A stretch of DNA of 11,393 bases from an uncultured Acidobacteriota bacterium. GTDB taxonomy: Bacteria > Acidobacteriota > Thermoanaerobaculia > Gp7-AA8. The notes beneath the pieces were generated by a model. The model was not told where the DNA came from. It made no database searches and saw nothing but the letters and a program-made list of their open reading frames with translations. The stretch is taken from positions 1 to 11,393 of the forward strand of contig CAMPKJ010000161.1 in assembly GCA_946887105.1 (NCBI GenBank), in the 5' to 3' direction. Below are positions 1-6,088 of this stretch, piece after piece (position 1 is the stretch's first letter; each line of letters begins with the position of its first letter). The position numbers were made by a program, and so were the translations under genes.

Positions 1-1286
1 GTGCGCACAGCGTTGCCGTTGCGGTGCTCGACAACGCCAGCGGCGAATGGCTGGCGTGGGAAGGCTCGGGCGATTATTTCGGCAAGCGCTTCGGCGGCGC
101 CATCGATGGCGTGACGTCGCCGCGCCAGCCCGGCTCCGCGCTGAAGCCATTCACGTACGCGCTGGCATTCGAGAGCGGACAGTCGCCCGCCACGGTGCTG
201 GCCGACGTGCCGTCGCATTTCCCGACCGCTGAGGAAGGCGTGGTCTACACGCCGCGCAACTACGACAATCACTATCGCGGTCCGCTTCGCGTGCGCGCGG
301 CGCTGGCGGGCTCGCAGAACGTGCCCGCGGTGGCGATGCTGGCCAGGCTCGGACCGGAGTCGCTGCTGCGCCTTCTGCGCAACGCCGGCTTCACCGGCCT
401 CGATCGCACGGCCGACTACTACGGCCTCGGACTGACACTCGGCGATGCCGAAGTCACGCTTGAACAGCTCGTGCGCGCGTACTCCACGTTTGCGCGTCGC
501 GGCCAGCCGCTCTTTTCGGCGCGTACCGCGTTCTGGATCACCGACATCCTCAGCGATGCGGCCGCGCGCGAATATGCGTTCGGCAGCGGCGGCAGCCTCG
601 ACTTCCCGTTTCCGGTGGCGGTGAAGACCGGCACCTCGCAGGCGTACCGCGACAACTGGACCGTCGGCTACACGCGCGAAGTGACCGTCGGAGTGTGGGT
701 CGGCAACTTCGATCGCACGCCGCTGCGCGGCTCGAGCGGCGTCACCGGCGCGGCGCCGATCTTCAACGCGGTCATGCTCGCGGCGATGCAGCGCATGCGC
801 GGCGACCTGCCGGTCGGCGAGACCGCGCACATCGTTCCGCCGCCGCCCGATGTCGAGTCGCTCGACATCTGCGTGCTCTCCGGCGCGCGTCCGTCGCCGT
901 ATTGCCCTGCCATTGCGAAGGAATGGCTGCCGGCGGATCACCCGCCGCGCTTCTGCGACTGGCACCACGACGGCGCGATCCACTGGCCGGCGGAGTACCG
1001 CAACTGGGCGCGCGTCGAACCGCACCGCATCGCCGCCGCGCATCGCGACGACGCAACCTTCCGCATCGCCAACCCGCCCGACGGCGCGACCTATCTGATC
1101 GACCCGACGCTGCGCCCGCAGTACCAGACCGTGCGCTTGCGCGCCGACGCCACCTCCCGCGTCGAATGGCGCGTGAACGACCGCCGCATCGCGGGAAGCG
1201 AATGGCCGCTCGTCCCCGGCCGGCACACCATCACCGCCATCGACGCCACCGGCCGCCGCGATTCCGTGCAGATTCTCGTGAAGTGA
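1..1286 (+). CDS. pbpC: Penicillin-binding protein 1C, 3' part (transpeptidase and C-terminal domain)
   Basis: Class A penicillin-binding protein of the PBP1C type, which crosslinks peptidoglycan in the periplasm. The reading frame is open from base 3, so the true start and the glycosyltransferase domain lie outside the window. Numbering from the Val codon at base 24, the transpeptidase motifs are SALK (nucleophile Ser38, Lys41), SQN (97-99) and KTGTS (201-205). A Cys-containing linker at about 280-315 (ICVLSGARPSPYC, then CDWH) is typical of PBP1C. The last 80 or so residues form the beta-rich BiPBP_C domain, with a TGA stop at 1284-1286. A REP palindrome begins 3 bases after the stop and may act as its transcript end. 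All catalytic residues of the visible half are intact, so it is probably functional. A gene for an alpha-2-macroglobulin partner, often adjacent in this family, would lie outside the window. Confidence 0.95.
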   Translation, partial: AHSVAVAVLDNASGEWLAWEGSGDYFGKRFGGAIDGVTSPRQPGSALKPFTYALAFESGQSPATVLADVPSHFPTAEEGVVYTPRNYDNHYRGPLRVRAALAGSQNVPAVAMLARLGPESLLRLLRNAGFTGLDRTADYYGLGLTLGDAEVTLEQLVRAYSTFARRGQPLFSARTAFWITDILSDAAAREYAFGSGGSLDFPFPVAVKTGTSQAYRDNWTVGYTREVTVGVWVGNFDRTPLRGSSGVTGAAPIFNAVMLAAMQRMRGDLPVGETAHIVPPPPDVESLDICVLSGARPSPYCPAIAKEWLPADHPPRFCDWHHDGAIHWPAEYRNWARVEPHRIAAAHRDDATFRIANPPDGATYLIDPTLRPQYQTVRLRADATSRVEWRVNDRRIAGSEWPLVPGRHTITAIDATGRRDSVQILVK

Positions 1287-1289
1287 CAT

Positions 1290-1320
1290 GGAGTGCGGCG
1301 GCCGCAGCCGCCGCTCCTCC
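1290..1320. repeat. Left REP palindrome of the RAYT cassette
   Basis: A perfect 8-bp stem, GCGGCGGC (1295-1302) against GCCGCCGC (1307-1314), closes a CGCA tetraloop. Outside it, GGAG (1290-1293) can pair with CTCC (1317-1320) across a small internal mismatch. This short conserved foot plus an imperfect GC-rich hairpin is the standard REP design. The unit is 3 bases downstream of the pbpC stop codon. It could protect or end that transcript, but no T-tract follows, so a classical intrinsic terminator is not supported. Confidence 0.85.
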
Positions 1321-1369
1321 ACACGGTAGAACTGTTGCGTCGGCACCAATGCCGAGGGATTCTCAGGAT

Positions 1370-1905
1370 ATGAGCGACTGGCCGCACGCCCCAGTTCATC
1401 GTTTCAGCGACGGTGGCATCTACTTCGTCACCGGCGCGACGTTGTACAAACAGCACTTCTTCCGCAGGCCACGTTCGCTCGATGCATTGCAGGAACTGCT
1501 CTTCGAAACGGCAAGAGAGCAGGCAGTCTCGTTACAAGCGTGGTGCCTGTTTTCAAATCACTACCATCTGGTCGCGACGGCGGAGGAAGGTGCGTGCATT
1601 AAGAATCTGCTCACCAGCCTTCATGTCGATTCCGCGAAAGCGATGAACCGTTTCGAGGATAGACCGGGACGGCGCATCTGGTACCAGTTTCGTGAGACGC
1701 AGTTGACGTATGAGCGTTGTGGCTCGCCCGTCTCAGATACACGCACGAGAACGCGGTACATCACGGTGTCGTTGTGAATGCGGTGAACTATCGATGGTGT
1801 TCCGCTTCCTGGTTCGCTGAGAAAGCACGGCCATCGTTCGTCGAGACGGTTCGTCGAATGAAGCTCGATCGAGTTTCGATCTACGACGAATACGACGTGA
1901 CGTAG
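1370..1905 (+). pseudogene. REP-associated tyrosine transposase (RAYT, Y1_Tnp), one frameshift
   Basis: RAYT/IS200-like HUH transposase, a family that acts on REP hairpins as single-stranded DNA. The N-terminal part starts MSDWPHAPVHRF at 1370; an in-frame ATG at 1349 adds seven residues but has no better ribosome site. It carries the HUH motif in SNHYHLVA and a conserved GRRIWYQFRETQLTYER stretch. At about 1715 the frame shifts. Frame 2 runs on into unrelated residues and stops at 1777, while frame 1 picks up WLARLRYTHENAVHHG, then YRWCSASWF and LDRVSIYDEYD, and stops at 1903-1905. Both halves match the same family end to end. One missing base in the codon before TGG at 1717 would restore a full-length protein of about 178 aa. 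I cannot confidently assign the catalytic tyrosine. A sequencing error is possible. Confidence 0.85.
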
Positions 1906-1907
1906 TG

Positions 1908-1954
1908 GGAGTGCGGCGGCCATGGGAAAGCGGCGGCTGCGGCCGCCGCACTCC
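1908..1954. repeat. Right REP pair (BIME-like) of the RAYT cassette
   Basis: Holds two REP-derived pieces in opposite orientation. GGAGTGCGGCGGCC at 1908-1921 is a direct copy of the first 14 bases of the left REP. The full 26-base unit follows inverted at 1929-1954. The two can form a perfect 14-bp stem (1908-1921 with 1941-1954), and the inverted unit can alternatively fold its own 8-bp stem (1930-1937 with 1942-1949). It lies between the stop codons of the transposase remnant and the convergent phospholipase gene, so it could end transcription from either side. Confidence 0.85.
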
Positions 1955-1960
1955 AAAACT

Positions 1961-3223
1961 TCACAACTGCCGTTTCACGAGCGCGCTCAAGCGATCCCGC
2001 AGCCGGTGTCCGAACGTCCGTCCGTTCCATCGCTCCAGCGTCCACGACTCCGCGCCCGGCACATCGCGCTCGAATGCGAGCGCCAGCTCCTCGGCGACGC
2101 CTGCGTCGTGAATGGCCACGCTGATCTCGTCGTTGATGCGGAAGGAGCGCGGGTCGAAGTTCGTCGAGCCGATCGTGCACCATTCGCGATCGATGATCAT
2201 CACCTTCTGATGAATGCCCGATCGCATGTATTCGTGAATCGATGCGCCGGCGCGCAGCAGCGGGCCGTAGTAGTAGTGGCTGGCGTGCTGCACGATCGGG
2301 AAGTCGCTCGTGCCGGACGTGGGCAGCATCAGCCGCACCGCCACGCCGCGCGCGACAGCGTCGGCGTAGAGCTGCACGGCGTGGCGGTCGGGAATGAAGT
2401 ACGGGTTCTGCAGGATGATCTCCCATCGCGCGGATGCGATGGCGAGGTAGTACAGCCGCTGCACCGCGCTGGTCGTCTCCGGCGGCGCCGCCCAAGCCAC
2501 GTGCATCGGAATGGTCCCCGCGGCCTCGAGCCGTGGAAAGTACTGCTCGTGCAACAGCGCGTGGCGCGTGACCTTCAGCCAGTTCTCGAAGAAGGCCGTC
2601 TGCAGTTCGCCGACGATCGGACCTTCCAGCCGCGCCGCCGTGTCCCGCCATCCGTACGACGGGCCCCACATGTCCGCGACGCCGTGCCCGAACGTGTAGC
2701 CGATCCGCCCGTCGATGATCACGATCTTGCGATGATCGCGGTGGTTGTACCAGCCGAGCTCGCGAAACCGCGCGCGGTGATAGACGCGAAAGTCGACGCC
2801 CGCCTCGCGCAGCGTGCGCCACACCACCGGTGAGGTGGTCTTGCCGCCGCGCTGATCGACCAGCACCCGCACCTCCACGCCGCGCCGCGCCGCGCCGGTC
2901 AGCACCGCCACCATGCGATCCGAGACGTCGCCGTCCATCCAGAGGAACGTCTCCAGGTGCACGTGATGCGTCGCGCGCACGATGTCCTCGATGATGGCGT
3001 CGAAGAAGCCCGCGTCCTGCACGATGCGCACGGCGTTCCCGTGCAGCACCCGTCCCCACGTGAACGCCGCGATCGTGCGCACCAGCGCGTCGCGGTCGAG
3101 CCCGGCCGGAATCTCGAACGCCGGGTGACGCCGGCGCGTGCGCGACCAGAGCGTGAACGAAACGAAAGCCGCGATGGCGACCGCGGCAATGACTGCGTAA
3201 GCCAAACGCTCCGGCTGCTGCAA
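1961..3223 (-). CDS. cls: Cardiolipin synthase-type phospholipase D (two HKD motifs)
   Basis: Membrane-anchored PLD-superfamily enzyme, most like ClsB-type cardiolipin synthases that transfer phosphatidyl groups between phospholipids at the inner membrane. With the TTG start at 3223 the protein has 420 aa, close to ClsB (about 413). One membrane segment lies at about residues 8-26. HKD motif 1 is HRKIVIID (His164, Lys166, Asp171). HKD motif 2 is HQKVMIID (His338, Lys340, Asp345), followed by GSTNFDPRS. Both catalytic motifs are intact. A GGAGG ribosome site (3240-3236) stands 12 nt before the TTG and exactly 7 nt before an out-of-frame ATG (3228-3226), so the start is uncertain; longer in-frame extensions reach 3337. 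It is convergent with pbpC and head-to-head with the Ku operon. Substrate specificity cannot be read from sequence, so another PLD activity is possible. Confidence 0.9.
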   Translation of the reverse strand: MQQPERLAYAVIAAVAIAAFVSFTLWSRTRRRHPAFEIPAGLDRDALVRTIAAFTWGRVLHGNAVRIVQDAGFFDAIIEDIVRATHHVHLETFLWMDGDVSDRMVAVLTGAARRGVEVRVLVDQRGGKTTSPVVWRTLREAGVDFRVYHRARFRELGWYNHRDHRKIVIIDGRIGYTFGHGVADMWGPSYGWRDTAARLEGPIVGELQTAFFENWLKVTRHALLHEQYFPRLEAAGTIPMHVAWAAPPETTSAVQRLYYLAIASARWEIILQNPYFIPDRHAVQLYADAVARGVAVRLMLPTSGTSDFPIVQHASHYYYGPLLRAGASIHEYMRSGIHQKVMIIDREWCTIGSTNFDPRSFRINDEISVAIHDAGVAEELALAFERDVPGAESWTLERWNGRTFGHRLRDRLSALVKRQL

Positions 3224-3226
3224 GAC

Positions 3227-3490
3227 ATGGGCACGCCTCCAGCATTCGTTCCGTGCGTGGGAAAGAAGTTGCGGCGGCTGATTCCGTACTGGCTCCGGTC
3301 GCGCGAGCAGCAATGCACCGGATGCGAGGCGCCGCACGCGTACGCGGTCGAGATGCGCTGTGTGGCGTGTGACCGGCCGTATTGCCTCGATTGCGCCGTC
3401 GTCGTGAGCGCCGAGGTGTTCTGCGCGGAATGTTACGGCGAAGAGGAGAAGAAACGATGGCGGCGCGCGCGATCTGGAAAGGCGTCGTGA
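3227..3490 (+). CDS. Small four-CxxC putative zinc-binding protein, first gene of the Ku operon
   Basis: A protein of 87 aa that I do not recognise as a named family. Four CxxC pairs occupy residues 30/33 (CTGC), 45/48 (CVAC), 53/56 (CLDC) and 66/69 (CAEC), with His37 between the first two. The spacing suggests two structural zinc ions in a ribbon or cross-brace (B-box/RING-like) fold. It is flanked by basic segments (KKLRR at 13-17 and a Lys/Arg-rich tail from 74), which would suit nucleic-acid or protein contacts. Its 3' end overlaps Ku-1 by 34 nt and contains the Ku-1 ribosome site, so the genes are probably cotranslated. The start is weakly supported: ATG 3227 and GTG 3257 both lack a clear ribosome site, and the GTG still keeps all four pairs. 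A role in end joining is inferred from position only. Confidence 0.65.
   Translation: MGTPPAFVPCVGKKLRRLIPYWLRSREQQCTGCEAPHAYAVEMRCVACDRPYCLDCAVVVSAEVFCAECYGEEEKKRWRRARSGKAS
3236..3240 (-). promoter_or_regulatory. Ribosome binding site of the phospholipase D gene
   Basis: GGAGG on the minus strand. Spacing is 7 nt to an ATG that is out of frame with the protein, and 12 nt to the TTG that is in frame. It is the only strong Shine-Dalgarno sequence near the N-terminal membrane segment, so it fixes the start region even though the exact start codon is unclear. Confidence 0.6.
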
Positions 3491-4260
3491 AAATCGGCAC
3501 GCAGAGCGTGCCGGTGAAGCTTTATTCGGCCGTGCAGGAGCGGCGCATTCACTTCCGCCTCCTGCACAAGACCGATCACGAGCCGGTCAAACAGAAACTG
3601 GTCAGTGCCGAGACCGAGGAGCCGGTCGAGTACGCGAGCGTGCGCAAGGCGTTCCCGCTCACGCGCGGACGGATGGTGCTGCTCGAAAAGGAGGAGCTCG
3701 AACAGCTCGAGCCGGAGGATTCGCGCGACATCGAGGTGACGCGCTTCGTCGATCCCGAGGAGCTCGATCATCGGCTCTACGAACGCCCCTACTACCTCGG
3801 CCCCGACGGCAGCGCGAAAGCGTATTTCGCCGCCGTCGCTGCGCTCGAGAAAAAGAAGAAGGAAGGAATCGCGCGCTGGGTGATGCGCGACAAGGAGTAC
3901 GTCGGCTCGCTGCGCGCGGACGACGGCTATCTGATGCTGATCACGCTGCGGCACGCGGACGAGATCATCGCTGCCGATGCGCTGAAGCCGCCCGGCGGCC
4001 GCGAGCTCGCGCAGCGCGAACTGCAGATGGCCGAACAGCTCATCGAGGCGCTGCACGGCGAATTCGATCCGGCGCGCTTCCGCGATGAGTACCGCGCCCG
4101 CGTGCTCGATCTGGTCGAGACCAAGGCGGCCGGCAAGAAGCCGAAAGTGGTCGCGTTCCGTCCGAAGAAACAGAAGGAAGACCAGCTCGCGGGCGCGCTC
4201 GAAGCCAGCCTGGCCGGCCTGAAGCGCGGCGCGAAGCCGAGGAGGAAGGCGCATGGCTGA
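3457..4260 (+). CDS. ku: Ku protein, paralogue 1 (non-homologous end joining)
   Basis: Bacterial Ku forms a ring that threads onto DNA double-strand ends and recruits ligase LigD for end joining. The start ATG 3457 follows GAGGAG (3443-3448) at 8 nt, giving 267 aa, normal for the family. The Ku core is recognisable: IWKGVVKIGTQSVPVKLYSA at residues 6-25, then a central segment ending RFVDPEELDHRLYERPYYLG and GIARWVMRDKEYVGSL. A short basic C-terminal tail follows (KKPKVVAFRPKKQK, then GAKPRRKAHG). The upstream four-CxxC gene overlaps its start by 34 nt, and Ku-2 overlaps its end by 8 nt. The pairing suggests a heterodimer or specialised paralogues, as proposed for other bacteria with several ku genes. 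No LigD gene lies in this window. Confidence 0.95.
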   Translation: MAARAIWKGVVKIGTQSVPVKLYSAVQERRIHFRLLHKTDHEPVKQKLVSAETEEPVEYASVRKAFPLTRGRMVLLEKEELEQLEPEDSRDIEVTRFVDPEELDHRLYERPYYLGPDGSAKAYFAAVAALEKKKKEGIARWVMRDKEYVGSLRADDGYLMLITLRHADEIIAADALKPPGGRELAQRELQMAEQLIEALHGEFDPARFRDEYRARVLDLVETKAAGKKPKVVAFRPKKQKEDQLAGALEASLAGLKRGAKPRRKAHG

Positions 4261-5149
4261 GGAAGAGGAATTCGAGCAACCGAGCGGATTGCGCCCGTTC
4301 TGGAGCGGCACCATCACCTTTGGCCTGGTCACCGTGCCGGTCGCGCTCTACTCCGCGATCCGCACCGGCGGCGTGGCGTTGAAGATGATCGGTCCCGACC
4401 AGGCTCCGGTGCGCCGCCGCTATATCTGCTCGAAGGACGAGAAGGTGCTCGACGCCGACGACATCGTGCGCGGCTACGAGATCGAGAAAGGGAAGTTCGT
4501 GGTGGTCACCGACGCCGAGCTCGAGGCCATCGAGCCACGCAAGTCGCGCGAGATCGACCTGCAGCTCTTCGTCGATCGCACGGACATCGATCCGATTTTC
4601 TACGACCGCGCCTATTTCCTCGTTCCCACCGGCGGCACGAACAAGGCGTACCGCCTCCTCGCCGAGGTGATGGAGAAGAAGGACCAGGCCGGGATCGCCA
4701 CGTTCGTGATGCGCGCCAAGGAGTACCTCGTGGCCATCATCGCGGAGAACGGCATCCTGCGCGCCGAGACGCTCCGCTTCGCCGACGAAGTGCGCAAGCC
4801 GGACGACGTCGGCCTGCCAGAGCCTGTGAAGGCAACCGCGGCGGAGGTGAAGAAGTTCGAAGAACAGATCGCGCGCCGTGCGAAGAAGCTCGACCTGCAC
4901 GAGTTCCTCGACGACTACACCGAGCGGTTGGAAAAACTCGTCGCGAAGAAAGAGAAGAAGAAGGAAGACGTGGTCAAGGCGCCGGTCGAAGAGCGCGAGG
5001 AGGAAGGCGAAGGCGCGGAGGTGGTCGATCTGCTGGCCGTGCTGAGCCGTTCCCTCGGAGGCAAGACCGCCGCGCCGAAGCGCAAGCCCGCGAAGAAAGC
5101 AGCGACGAAGAAGAAAGCGCCGGCGAAGAAGCGGGCTGCGAGCCGATAG
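4253..5149 (+). CDS. ku: Ku protein, paralogue 2, with Lys/Ala-rich C-terminal tail
   Basis: Second Ku of the operon, 298 aa. Its ATG lies inside the last codons of Ku-1 (ATGGCTGA overlap, 4253-4260), a classic coupled arrangement. The core begins with RPFWSGTITFGLVTVPVALY (residues 14-33) and includes VRGYEIEKGKFVVVTDAELE, IDPIFYDRAYFLVP and GIATFVMRAKEYLVAI, closer to the usual Ku consensus than Ku-1. After the core come a Lys-rich helix (about 230-240), an acidic block (246-256) and a tail at 271-298 dominated by KK/AKK repeats like histone H1 tails. Such tails in mycobacterial-type Ku are known to help DNA binding and bridging. Ku-1 has only a short basic end, so the two subunits probably differ in DNA contacts. 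An 8-mer hairpin starts 2 bases after the TAG stop. Confidence 0.96.
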   Translation: MAEEEEFEQPSGLRPFWSGTITFGLVTVPVALYSAIRTGGVALKMIGPDQAPVRRRYICSKDEKVLDADDIVRGYEIEKGKFVVVTDAELEAIEPRKSREIDLQLFVDRTDIDPIFYDRAYFLVPTGGTNKAYRLLAEVMEKKDQAGIATFVMRAKEYLVAIIAENGILRAETLRFADEVRKPDDVGLPEPVKATAAEVKKFEEQIARRAKKLDLHEFLDDYTERLEKLVAKKEKKKEDVVKAPVEEREEEGEGAEVVDLLAVLSRSLGGKTAAPKRKPAKKAATKKKAPAKKRAASR

Positions 5150-5150
5150 G

Positions 5151-5247
5151 AAGTCGCAAAGTCTCAAAGTCGCAAAGTCTCAAAGAGCGCGGGAACTCCT
5201 TCTTTGCGACTTTGAGACTTTGCGACTTTGCGACTCGATTTTGCGAC
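5151..5247. repeat. Inverted array of 8-mers forming a long hairpin
   Basis: The left arm has four head-to-tail 8-mers alternating GTCGCAAA and GTCTCAAA (5153-5184). The right arm has their complements TTTGCGAC, TTTGAGAC, TTTGCGAC, TTTGCGAC (5203-5234), and one more TTTGCGAC stands at 5240-5247. Units 1-3 pair perfectly with the first three right-hand units, giving a 24-bp stem (5153-5176 with 5203-5226) that extends 2 bp further outward, with a 26-nt loop. It starts 2 bases after the Ku-2 stop and ends about 30 bases before the next gene. It may end the Ku transcript, but no clean T-tract follows the stem. Confidence 0.9.
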
Positions 5248-5276
5248 CCCGCAAACGTCTGTGCGAGGATTGGCGC

Positions 5277-6020
5277 ATGACCACGAAGCCCATCATCGGA
5301 ATCGGTTCCGACGTCGAGCAAGTCGAAGGCCATCGCGACCGTGCCTTCGCGTACACGACCTACGTCAATGCCTTGCGCCGCGCGGGTGCGGTGCCGGTGC
5401 TCATCCCGCCGCAGCCGGAGAACGCGGCTGAGCTCGTCGAGAGCCTCGACGGCATCGTCCTCGCCGGCGGCGAGGACTGCGATCCCGCGCTGTACGGCCA
5501 GGAGCGGCATCCGCAGGTCGTCCATCTGATGAACGAGTCGCGGCAGGCCAACGAGCTCGCTCTCGCGAAGGCAGCGCGCGAGCGCGGCATCCCCACGCTC
5601 GGGATCTGTCTCGGCCTGCAGATGATGAACGTCGCCGCGGGCGGCACGCTCGTGCAGGACATCGACTCGGCCATCGAGACCGAGATCCAGCACGCCTCGA
5701 TCCCAGAGGATCGCGCGCGCCACGACGTGCTGGTCCAACAGGGGACGAAGCTCGCGTCGATCGTTCCGTCAGTCGAGCTCAACGTCAACTCGTCGCACCA
5801 TCAGGCCATCGCCGGCGTCGGCGAGGGGTTCCGCGTCACCGCGCACGCGCCGGACGGGGTGGTGGAAGGGATCGAGGATCCGCGGCATCCGTTCTATGTC
5901 GGCGTGCAGTGGCATCCCGAGGACATGCCGGGCGAAGGGTCCGCGCTCACGCTCTTCGACGCATTCGTGAAGGCGGCGCGGGAGTACGCGCAGTCGAAAC
6001 AAACGGTGGCAGCGCGTTAG
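5277..6020 (+). CDS. Peptidase C26 / class I glutamine amidotransferase-like hydrolase (PuuD-like)
   Basis: Cytoplasmic gamma-glutamyl hydrolase-type enzyme of 247 aa. In the best-known member, PuuD, the reaction is hydrolysis of gamma-glutamyl-GABA in putrescine breakdown. The catalytic triad is visible: nucleophile Cys111 in GICLGLQ, and His213 and Glu215 in VQWHPE. SSHHQAI (172-178) and LAGGEDCDP (62-70) are also typical of peptidase C26. PuuD-type proteins usually have Arg after the Cys (GICRG); here it is Leu, as in GICLG of other glutamine amidotransferases, so the substrate is uncertain. The start ATG 5277 follows GAGGA (5265-5269) at 7 nt. No other polyamine genes are nearby, and the gene stands alone between the 8-mer hairpin and the thiol-redox operon. 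The 8-mer AGCGCGTT is tandemly duplicated across its stop codon (6011-6026). Confidence 0.9.
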   Translation: MTTKPIIGIGSDVEQVEGHRDRAFAYTTYVNALRRAGAVPVLIPPQPENAAELVESLDGIVLAGGEDCDPALYGQERHPQVVHLMNESRQANELALAKAARERGIPTLGICLGLQMMNVAAGGTLVQDIDSAIETEIQHASIPEDRARHDVLVQQGTKLASIVPSVELNVNSSHHQAIAGVGEGFRVTAHAPDGVVEGIEDPRHPFYVGVQWHPEDMPGEGSALTLFDAFVKAAREYAQSKQTVAAR

Positions 6021-6076
6021 CGCGTTCGACACCGTTCCATCGGAATAGCGTCAAATAGCGACCCGTTCAGCACCCC

Positions 6077-6081
6077 GGAGG
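6077..6081 (+). promoter_or_regulatory. Ribosome binding site selecting a TTG start
   Basis: GGAGG followed by a 7-nt spacer and TTG at 6089. This decides the start of the thioredoxin-TPR gene in favour of TTG over ATG 6119, because only the TTG start keeps the basic n-region (NRR) of the signal peptide. Confidence 0.75.
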
Positions 6082-6088
6082 CCTTAGC

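Larger units (their letters stand above)
1290..1954 (+). mobile_element. RAYT cassette bounded by inverted REP sequences
   Basis: A single-copy-looking element made of a REP-associated tyrosine transposase gene (frameshifted) between two REP units. The 26 bases at 1290-1315 are repeated exactly, inverted, at 1929-1954. The left end starts 3 bases after the pbpC stop and the right end finishes 6 bases before the stop of the convergent phospholipase gene, so the cassette accounts for almost all of that interval. No target-site duplication is visible, as expected for HUH/Y1-type elements. The link between RAYT genes and flanking REPs is known from the family; that this copy is no longer autonomous is inferred from the frameshift. 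Confidence 0.85.

Noticed and set aside
695..1348. N-terminal extension of the transposase frame into pbpC
   Set aside because: This stretch is the out-of-frame shadow of pbpC. Transposase similarity begins at about residue MSDWPHAP (1370).
1881..3500. Long minus-strand open frame (539 codons) overlapping the phospholipase gene
   Set aside because: Its translation is Arg/Ala-rich low-complexity sequence without motifs, while the alternative frame on the same strand has both HKD motifs. It is a GC-driven shadow frame.
4040..5167. Minus-strand open frame opposite Ku-2
   Set aside because: Leu/Arg-rich antisense of a Lys/Glu-rich gene. The plus strand encodes an unambiguous Ku protein.
5151..5247. 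CRISPR array
   Set aside because: Repeats are 8 bp with no spacers and are arranged as inverted arms. No cas genes are present.
5151..5247. Classical intrinsic terminator after Ku-2
   Set aside because: The stem is AT/GC mixed with a large loop and is not followed by an uninterrupted T-tract, so only a possible transcript-end role is noted.
6025..6051. Promoter upstream of the thioredoxin-TPR gene (TTCGAC ... TAGCGT)
   Set aside because: Spacing is 15 bp and the -10 match is poor, so it was not annotated.
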